A DNA stretch of 5,717 bases from Acetobacteraceae bacterium (lineage in GTDB: Bacteria; Pseudomonadota; Alphaproteobacteria; Acetobacterales; Acetobacteraceae). A model generated the notes under the pieces. It was not told the origin of the DNA. It saw nothing but the letters and a program-made list of their open reading frames with translations, and made no database searches. A program made the position numbers and the translations under genes. Positions 1 to 4,205 of this stretch are shown here, piece by piece (the stretch's first letter is position 1; each line of letters starts with the position of its first letter). The stretch spans positions 1 to 5,717 of the forward strand of contig JACMOQ010000547.1 in the NCBI GenBank assembly GCA_014377905.1, in the 5' to 3' direction.

Positions 1-2
1 CC

Positions 3-68
3 CGGCGCCACTCGACCATTGGCTATGTCAGCCCTATGGAATTCGAGCGGATCGCCGCAGCGGCTTAA
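3..68 (+). CDS. IS3-family transposase (OrfB), C-terminal 21 residues only
   Basis: Read from position 3, the frame gives RRHSTIGYVSPMEFERIAAAA and then TAA at 66-68. The pattern R-R-H-S-T-[IL]-G-Y-x-S-P-x-[ED]-[FY]-E is the conserved C-terminal signature of the IS3-family integrase-like transposase (DDE catalytic domain, normally made as an OrfAB fusion by a -1 frameshift). The DDE residues lie upstream, outside the window, so whether the copy is active cannot be judged. The intact stop codon and the complete-looking terminus behind it suggest that this end at least is undamaged. Confidence 0.8.
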   Translation, partial: RRHSTIGYVSPMEFERIAAAA

Positions 69-72
69 ACCA

Positions 73-99
73 GGTGTCCGCGAAACCGGCAGCAGCTCA
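73..99 (+). repeat. Probable right terminal inverted repeat of the IS3-family element
   Basis: The stretch after the transposase stop runs GGTGTCCGCGAAACCGG and on to GCAGCTCA. In IS3-family elements the transposase binds such ends, and the outermost bases are 5'-TG...CA-3'; this one ends in CA at 98-99. The left partner is outside the window, so the assignment rests on position, the CA terminus, and a general resemblance to IS3 ends with a GTGTCC...AAACCGG core. The outer limit is fixed to within a base or two by the point where integrase homology stops. Confidence 0.65.
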
Positions 100-738
100 G
101 GGCGCGGTGACAGCCTCTAGGGTCCCCGGTAGTCCTTCAGCCGTTAGCCAATCGGCAAACTCCCCGACATCGCGGCGATACTGGTGGGCCGTCCGGGGAT
201 TGACCGGACCGCGCTTGCCACCTTCCGCGATCCACGCATTGACGTAGTGCAGGACAGGCGTAGCTAGGCCTTGGGCAGTCGTGGCGAACGTGTTGGCTCC
301 CTTTAGGTTGCCCTCGGTAAACCGGATGCGGTCAACTTCGGCATAGAAAAAGTCTGACGCTAGCTCACGGGCGATGGTCGCGGGGTCCGTTGTTGGCCCC
401 CAGTCCCCTGTCTCAGACATGACCCACTCCTCCCCATGGCTGGCCCGGTATCGCGCAACGGTCGCAGGGTCCCCACGGTCTAAGGCCTGGAAAGTGGCCC
501 GCCATTCCATCCCCGCTTGGATCATTGGGTCGGGGTTCTGGTTGGACAAGGCGGCCCTGAGTTGAGTATCGAACGCTGCCAATGCGGCATGACGGCGCTG
601 TCGGGCAATGTGGACATCATGGGTCCGTAGCGACTGGACGAACCGGCGCTTTCCAACCTGTTCCCAATGCTTCCGAGGGACGGCCCGGACGGCGAACCAC
701 GTTAAGCCCCGGCGCTCTAGCCACTGAGTATCGCTCAT
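97..738 (-). pseudogene. Tyrosine recombinase/integrase, 3' part lost to IS insertion
   Basis: Site-specific recombinases of this type insert and excise phages and genomic islands at tRNA genes. The remaining 213 residues hold an N-terminal domain of the DUF6538 kind (about residues 5-60: LERRGLTWFAVRAVPRKHW, then RRFVQSLRTHDVHIARQRR) and a SAM-like core-binding domain (about 158-207, including the stretch HQYRRDVGEFADWL). The C-terminal catalytic domain with its R...H-x-x-R...Y residues is absent; full-length relatives are typically about 350-450 residues. The frame ends L-E-A-V-T-A-P-stop, where an intact relative would continue from V-T into the linker and catalytic domain. The stop, TGA at 99-97, is the first three bases of the IS end read inward, so only 100-738 is original gene. 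ATG at 738-736 is the only possible start: an in-frame TAG lies at 774-772 with no start codon between. The product cannot recombine DNA, though it might still bind att or core DNA. Confidence 0.85.
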
Positions 739-772
739 GCTCCCACCGTTGCTCCCACACGATTGCTCCCAC
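738..772 (-). repeat. Three spaced copies of TGCTCCCAC at the integrase start
   Basis: The exact 9-mer TGCTCCCAC (GTGGGAGCA on the gene strand) occurs at 738-746, 750-758 and 764-772, with starts 12 and 14 bases apart. The first copy overlaps the integrase ATG. Each copy contains GGGAG, which resembles a ribosome binding site, but copy 1 lies only one base from the ATG and copy 2 lies 13 bases away, so neither is ideally placed. Short spaced direct repeats between an integrase gene and its att core are typical of arm-type sites bound by the integrase N-terminal domain or by an excisionase. Which role applies here is inference. Confidence 0.6.
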
Positions 773-801
773 TAGTAGACCGCCAAGTCACTGATAGTCA
801 A
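772..801 (-). promoter_or_regulatory. Possible sigma-70-type promoter of the integrase
   Basis: On the gene strand TTGACT (801-796) matches the -35 consensus in five of six bases. TACTAG (777-772) is a weak -10 with an 18-base spacer. The start of transcription would fall near 765, inside the repeat cluster, leaving a leader of about 25-30 bases. The -10 match is only three of six, so this is a tentative call. Confidence 0.3.
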
Positions 802-804
802 TGA
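788..804. promoter_or_regulatory. Imperfect 17-bp palindrome over the integrase -35 region
   Basis: The sequence TCACTGATAGTCAATGA matches its own reverse complement at 13 of 17 positions (12 of them in six base pairs, plus matches around the centre that should be recounted by machine). It lies between the att-like site and the 9-bp repeats and covers the candidate -35 box, as expected for an operator or a site for an excisionase/integrase dimer. No protein can be assigned. Confidence 0.3.
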
Positions 805-836
805 GTTCTAGGGGTTGGGACAGATTTCCTTAGGTC

Positions 837-852
837 CCTCCCGCCCCAGCCA
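837..852 (+). other. Attachment-site core: 3' end of a tRNA gene (probably tRNA-Gln), island boundary
   Basis: CCTCCCGCCCCAGCCA reads exactly as a tRNA 3' end: CCTCC (3' strand of the T-stem), CGCCCCA (3' strand of the acceptor stem), G (discriminator) and CCA. From memory, alphaproteobacterial tRNA-Gln(UUG) begins TGGGGCG and ends with this acceptor, which would pair perfectly. No tRNA body precedes it: the bases just upstream (CTTAGGTC) do not form a T-loop with GGTTCGAATCC, so this is a remnant and not a tRNA gene. It lies about 100 bp upstream of a tyrosine recombinase gene. Integrases of this kind use tRNA 3' ends as att cores and leave a direct repeat at the far end of the island. In this orientation the intact tRNA should lie at the left end of the element, outside the window. 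The identity as Gln is less certain than the tRNA-end interpretation. Confidence 0.65.
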
Positions 853-875
853 TCGCGCACCGTGTTCGTCCGGTA

Positions 876-2072
876 TCAATCAAAAAAGCCCGCGTCATCG
901 GCGGCAAGGTAGGGGCGCGCCAGGTCCGGCACCAGATTGACCCCCAGGCCTGGCCGATCCCAAACTTCGATAAAGCCATCTTTCACAATTGGGTTGGGCA
1001 AGCCGTCAACGATATCGTGCCACCAATCCGGTTTCCCGGATGGCAGTTCGAAGGCGATGTAATTGTCGGGTAGGGTTGCGCAGACCTGCACCAGGGCTGC
1101 AAGACCGAGCAAACCGTTGCCGGTGCCATGCGGCGCGATCATGATGCCGTGCAGATCGGCATATTCGGCAATCCATTTTAGCTCAGCAATACCGCCGACA
1201 TCGCACGGATCGGGGCCGACCACATTGACCGCGTGGCCTTCGATCAATTGCTTGAAGTTCTGCCGCAAGTAGATTTGTTCCCCGGTATGAATGGGGGTTG
1301 AACTCGCGCGCGTCACCTCACGGTACACATCGGCGTTGACGAACGGGATATAATCGCCGCTGAGCATGTCTTCGAGCCACATGATATTGAGCGGCTCAAC
1401 TGCGCGTGCCAGCCGGATCGCATCGGAAACCACCATGCCCGGACCGCAATCGAGCGCGAGGCCGATTTCGTCGCCCAACACGTCCTTCATTGCCGAGATG
1501 CACGCCAGCATGTGCTTCATGCCACGTTCGGTCAGCAGGCCGCGATCGGACACGCCGTGAAAATTGCTCGCCCGTCTTTCGCTGTAGTGAAAATCCGGAA
1601 TGTCATTGCGCATCGTGCTGTGGAACCCGAGGCTTTGTTTGACAATGGTGAAGCCTTGCGGTGCGTCCTTCATCTGCTGGGCCGCGAGCGCATAATCTTC
1701 CGGCTGGTGGCCGGCCATAGGCTGTCGGATGGAGCCGTTATAGACCCGCACCCGATCGCGCACCTTGCCGCCCAGCAGCTTGTAGATCGGCACCCCGGCC
1801 GCCTTGCCGGCGAGGTCCCAGAGGGCGATTTCAATCGCGCTGACCGCAGCGCCATAGGGTTTGAACGCGCCGCGCTGGCGAATGCGCAACATCACCCGTT
1901 CAACATTCGTCGGATCGGCGCCGATCAGCGCATCGCGCAATGCCAGGACATGTGGCTTGATATAGGGTTTGTGGGATTCAACGGGACCCCAGCCACTGAT
2001 CCCGGCATCCGTGACCAGCCGCACCACGGGATGCTGCCCGATGGTGGCGCAGCGCACGTCGATAATTTTCAC
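876..2072 (-). CDS. Mandelate racemase/muconate lactonizing enzyme family protein (enolase superfamily), probable sugar-acid dehydratase or cycloisomerase
   Basis: A 398-residue cytoplasmic enzyme, a normal length for the family. The N-terminal capping domain (about 1-110) holds GAAVSAIEIALWDLAGK and PIYKLLGG, followed by a TIM-barrel domain. Mg ligands are D208 (LALDCG), E234 (MWLEDM) and E265 (HTGEQ). D288 (VVGPDPCDVGG) and H315 (IAPHGTG) form the His-Asp dyad; the intervals 208-234 (26), 265-288 (23) and 288-315 (27) equal those of mandelate racemase. The usual Lys-x-Lys on the second barrel strand is not seen: only K145 in the context IVKQS. About 30 extra residues (151-180, rich in F, H and R) lie between it and D208. 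The GTG at 2072-2070 is chosen as start because GGAGAGG ends seven bases before it and the family N-terminus K-I-I-D-V follows; the upstream ATG at 2129 would overlap the preceding gene. It is the last gene of a three-gene operon and ends 23 bp from the att remnant. The exact substrate is unknown. Confidence 0.88.
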   Translation of the reverse strand: MKIIDVRCATIGQHPVVRLVTDAGISGWGPVESHKPYIKPHVLALRDALIGADPTNVERVMLRIRQRGAFKPYGAAVSAIEIALWDLAGKAAGVPIYKLLGGKVRDRVRVYNGSIRQPMAGHQPEDYALAAQQMKDAPQGFTIVKQSLGFHSTMRNDIPDFHYSERRASNFHGVSDRGLLTERGMKHMLACISAMKDVLGDEIGLALDCGPGMVVSDAIRLARAVEPLNIMWLEDMLSGDYIPFVNADVYREVTRASSTPIHTGEQIYLRQNFKQLIEGHAVNVVGPDPCDVGGIAELKWIAEYADLHGIMIAPHGTGNGLLGLAALVQVCATLPDNYIAFELPSGKPDWWHDIVDGLPNPIVKDGFIEVWDRPGLGVNLVPDLARPYLAADDAGFFD

Positions 2073-2079
2073 GGCAAAA

Positions 2080-2086
2080 CCTCTCC
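2080..2086 (-). promoter_or_regulatory. Ribosome binding site fixing the GTG start at 2072
   Basis: GGAGAGG on the minus strand ends seven bases before GTG at 2072-2070. No comparable signal precedes the ATG at 2129-2127, which lies inside the upstream dehydrogenase gene. The 28-bp gap between the two genes is therefore a true intergenic space and not coding. Confidence 0.8.
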
Positions 2087-2100
2087 ATTTGTGACGGACA

Positions 2101-2916
2101 TTACCACCGGCGGGACTGATCGAGGCCATCTAGCCGCGATTGGAGTGCGCGGGTCTGGCGGGCAGTGTCTTCCTCGGCGATGATTTCGGCGGTCAGCGTG
2201 GGCGTTGCGCCGTCTTGCGCTTTCCAGCCCAAAATCCGCTCGGTCGTTGCGATATCCCAGCGCATACCGGGATTGTTGCTCATCAGATTCAGCACTTCGA
2301 AGCCGATTTGGTCCGCCGCCACACTGCGTTCAAAGCCGGTGCAAAGATCGCGGTCCGACAGCCACATCAACTGCCCCCATTTGCCCCAGTTCATATGCGC
2401 ACCGGGCAGGTTTTCACCCCGCTGGCAGTAGCCGATACGAAAGCAGATCACCGACAGCCCTGCGCGGTCGTGATAGGATCGGCCCAGCCGTTCGCCGATC
2501 AGCTTGGACACCCCATAGGCATTGACTGGCCGCGGCGCGATGTCGGTGGTCAAGGCAAAGTCGTCGAAACGATGGCCGGCGACGGCCCAGTTGGAGCTCG
2601 CGAAGATCAGGCGTTTTGCGCCCCGTCGCACCGCCGCCTCATAAACATTCATGCAAAGATCAAGGTTATAGCGCTGGATATCTTCCCAACTGGTATCCGG
2701 TGACGGCCGGCCGGCAAGATGAATGACCGCGTCCACATCCGCGAACTGCCGCACCCAGGCATCATCCCACACCGACAGATCGGCTTGCTGGATTGCCGGA
2801 TCGGCGCCGCTGGTGACATCGAGTAAACGTAAGTTCCAGCCCAACGCGGTGAAATGGGCGCGGAGTTTGGTGCCAATATTGCCGCCGGCACCGGTTATCA
2901 GAATTGTCTTGGTCAT
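2101..2916 (-). CDS. NAD-dependent epimerase/dehydratase-fold protein, uronate dehydrogenase-like
   Basis: A 271-residue extended short-chain dehydrogenase, close to the size of known uronate dehydrogenases (about 265). The Rossmann motif T-G-A-G-G-N-I-G is at 8-15. D33 after strand 2 (LRLLDV) is the acidic residue that favours NAD over NADP. HLAGRPSPD is at 66-74, FASSNWAVAG at 105-114 (catalytic Ser 107/108), and YGVSK supplies Tyr134 and Lys138. ERLGRSYHDRAGL and LGWKAQD resemble the same places in the Agrobacterium uronate dehydrogenase as I recall it. That family oxidises D-galacturonate or D-glucuronate to the aldarolactone. The start is taken at ATG 2916-2914 because the Rossmann strand begins directly after it; the in-frame ATG at 2946 would add ten residues from inside the upstream gene. 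It follows that gene by seven bases, and the weak GGTAG signal overlaps the upstream TAG, suggesting translational coupling. Other aldose or sugar substrates remain possible. Confidence 0.85.
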   Translation of the reverse strand: MTKTILITGAGGNIGTKLRAHFTALGWNLRLLDVTSGADPAIQQADLSVWDDAWVRQFADVDAVIHLAGRPSPDTSWEDIQRYNLDLCMNVYEAAVRRGAKRLIFASSNWAVAGHRFDDFALTTDIAPRPVNAYGVSKLIGERLGRSYHDRAGLSVICFRIGYCQRGENLPGAHMNWGKWGQLMWLSDRDLCTGFERSVAADQIGFEVLNLMSNNPGMRWDIATTERILGWKAQDGATPTLTAEIIAEEDTARQTRALQSRLDGLDQSRRW

Positions 2917-2923
2917 GTGTGCA

Positions 2924-4090
2924 CTACCAGTTGGTGAAAGAACCATCGCGGCGCCGCAGCATTGGCGGATTCCAGGCGCGAAATTCGTCGCGCCCGAGCA
3001 GGGTCTCGTTCACCTCAAGCCCCAGGCCGGGCGTGCTGGGTACCCGAAAGCTGGTGCCGTGCAGCATCGGGGCGTTGGGAAACAGGTCAAGCTCGATCTG
3101 CGGCGGCGGGCGAAAACGGGATCGATTATATTCGAGCCAGGTGAAATTCGGGACCGCGGCCGCCAGATGGATTGAAGCCGCAGTGCAGACCGGGCCGAGC
3201 GGATTATGCGGCATCAGATCGACGTAGTGGGCCTCGCACCAGCCGGCAACTTTCATTGCTTCGGTGAAGCCACCAATATTGCAGACATCCAACCGCATAT
3301 ACTGGGTCAGACCGCGCTCGATATAAGGCAGCGCCTGCCATTTCGATGCGAATTCCTCCCCCAGAGCAAAGGGGATATCGGTCATCTTGCGTAACGCTTC
3401 GTACGCTTCGGGGGTTTCGTCGCGCATGGGCTCCTCAAGGAAATCCAGCGTGCCGCGCGGCATGCGCTGACAGAACGAGGCGGTTTCGGCCAGGCTCAGT
3501 CGGTGATGGTAGTCGATGCCGAGCACCACCGTGCCGCCGAGCCGCTCGCGCGCCTTGGTGCACCAGACTGCCGATTCGGCGAGCGCCTCGCGTGGCTCAA
3601 AAACTGTTTCGGTTTCATCGGGGTGGCGGCCGAAGCCGCGCTGCAAACGAATGGCTGGAAAACCTTCCGCGATGAACTGCGCGGCTTCCTCCAGCATTTC
3701 CTCACCCGTTGCTTGCACGGATGCGAGTGAGGGCACCAGGTCGCGCTGGCGACCGCCGAGCAGGTCATAAACCGGGATGGCGAGTGCACGCGCCTTGATG
3801 TCGTGCAGCGCGATGTCGATGGCCGAAATTGCCGCCGTCAAAACCCGTCCGCCCTCGAAATATTGGCTGCGGTAAAGCTCCTGCCAGAACCTGCCGATCT
3901 GGAAAGCATCACGCCCGATCAGCAACGGTGCGTAATGGTCGATTGCCCCCATTACCGCCAGTTCGCGCCCCGAGAAACCCGCTTCGCCCCAGCCGATAAT
4001 GCCATCCTCGGTCATCACCTTGACCAGGAGCTGATTGCGATGCCCGATCCACACTGGATAGGAGGTTATACTGCGGATGATGAGTTTCAT
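2924..4090 (-). CDS. D-galactonate dehydratase-like enolase-superfamily enzyme
   Basis: A 388-residue Mg-dependent sugar-acid dehydratase that should abstract the alpha proton of an aldonate or aldarate and release water to give a 2-keto-3-deoxy acid. The capping domain is at about 1-115 (ISAIDIALHDIKARA, PVYDLLGG), followed by the barrel. Mg ligands are D193, E219 and E245; H195 lies two residues after the first ligand (GIDYHHR). D268 and H295 (LMPHNPLGP) form the dyad. The spacings 26, 26, 23 and 27 and the D-x-H arrangement equal those of E. coli DgoD (D183, H185, E209, E235, H285), and PHNPLGP resembles DgoD PHCPLGP. There is no Lys-x-Lys on strand two (IRLQRGFG instead), also as in DgoD. 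The tail ends RRRDGSFTNW. It is first in the operon. The ATG at 4090 has only a distant GGGAAA (spacing about 13), so its initiation signal is weak. The substrate could equally be another aldonate; the gene symbol is withheld for that reason. Confidence 0.88.
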   Translation of the reverse strand: MKLIIRSITSYPVWIGHRNQLLVKVMTEDGIIGWGEAGFSGRELAVMGAIDHYAPLLIGRDAFQIGRFWQELYRSQYFEGGRVLTAAISAIDIALHDIKARALAIPVYDLLGGRQRDLVPSLASVQATGEEMLEEAAQFIAEGFPAIRLQRGFGRHPDETETVFEPREALAESAVWCTKARERLGGTVVLGIDYHHRLSLAETASFCQRMPRGTLDFLEEPMRDETPEAYEALRKMTDIPFALGEEFASKWQALPYIERGLTQYMRLDVCNIGGFTEAMKVAGWCEAHYVDLMPHNPLGPVCTAASIHLAAAVPNFTWLEYNRSRFRPPPQIELDLFPNAPMLHGTSFRVPSTPGLGLEVNETLLGRDEFRAWNPPMLRRRDGSFTNW

Positions 4091-4110
4091 GGCGATGGTC
4101 GTTTCCCAAT

Positions 4111-4136
4111 GTCGGGACTAGTTTCGTGTCCCGGAC
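4111..4136 (-). repeat. Short inverted repeat in the leader of the enzyme operon
   Basis: GTCGGGAC (4111-4118) faces GTCCCGGAC (4128-4136) across nine bases. GGGAC/GTCCC pairs perfectly and the outer GTC/GAC pairs around a one-base bulge. It lies 20-45 bases upstream of the ATG at 4090, so in RNA it could form a hairpin before the gene, and in DNA it could be an operator. No U-run follows on either strand, which argues against a terminator. Confidence 0.4.
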
Positions 4137-4193
4137 TTCGCCATAGTAGATCGTAAATCAACGGGCCGGCATAGGCGCAAACAACACCGAATT

Positions 4194-4197
4194 AGGG
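4194..4197 (+). promoter_or_regulatory. Ribosome binding site of the solute-binding protein gene
   Basis: AGGG ends eight bases before ATG at 4206. This, together with a signal peptide beginning directly after that ATG, supports the chosen start. Confidence 0.6.
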
Positions 4198-4205
4198 AAA
4201 CGGCA

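Larger units (their letters stand above)
1..99 (+). mobile_element. Right end of an IS3-family insertion sequence (rest lies left of the window)
   Basis: The segment holds the last codons of an IS3-type transposase, a 31-bp non-coding tail and a terminus ending in CA. This is the usual layout of an IS3 right end, since these elements begin with TG and end with CA. The element is cut by the window edge, so its length and left end cannot be seen. It lies in the integrase gene that begins at 738 on the other strand: the integrase reading frame becomes IS sequence at about position 99/100. A target duplication of 3-4 bp is expected just right of 99, but it cannot be verified without the left junction. 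Confidence 0.8.
4100..4202. repeat. Mirror-placed inverted repeat beside both divergent start codons
   Basis: CGTTTCCCAAT at 4100-4110 is the reverse complement of ATTAGGGAAACG at 4191-4202 except for one inserted A. The arms lie 9 bases from the minus-strand ATG and 3 bases from the plus-strand ATG, separated by 80 bp. The GGG within each arm may act partly as a ribosome binding site, which could explain the match trivially; alternatively the arms are twin operator half-regions for one regulator. Confidence 0.45.
4091..4205. promoter_or_regulatory. Divergent intergenic region between catabolic operon and transport gene
   Basis: These 115 bp must carry the promoters of both the minus-strand enzyme operon and the plus-strand binding protein gene, unless transcription enters from elsewhere. 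No convincing -35/-10 pair was found on either strand; on the minus strand TTGTTT (4182-4177) and TACTAT (4148-4143) are isolated partial matches at the wrong spacing. Two inverted repeats are described separately. Sugar-acid clusters of this kind are often controlled by GntR-, LacI- or IclR-type regulators, but no regulator gene is present in the window. Confidence 0.6.

Noticed and set aside
800..852. A complete tRNA gene ending in CCA at 852
   Set aside because: The 3' strands are present, but no D-arm, anticodon arm or T-loop can be formed from the bases upstream; only an att remnant is supported.
1..853. CRISPR array or defence system in the mobile part
   Set aside because: The only repeats are three 9-mers at 12-14 base intervals, far too short and close for CRISPR, and no cas or defence gene is visible.
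859..874. Possible terminator hairpin after the last operon gene (ACCG...CGGT)
   Set aside because: Only four base pairs with an eight-base loop and no following T-run; too weak to call.
2073..2129. N-terminal extension of the last operon gene from ATG 2129
   Set aside because: It would overlap the end of the dehydrogenase gene and lacks a ribosome binding site, whereas GTG 2072 has GGAGAGG at ideal spacing and matches the family N-terminus.
1512..2183. Plus-strand open frame of 223 codons across the second enolase-family gene
   Set aside because: It is antisense to a gene with all catalytic residues in place, crosses an operon junction, and its product resembles no known family.
2140..2703. 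Plus-strand open frame of 187 codons opposite the dehydrogenase
   Set aside because: It is a shadow of the minus-strand dehydrogenase, whose Rossmann and YxxxK motifs fix the true strand and frame.
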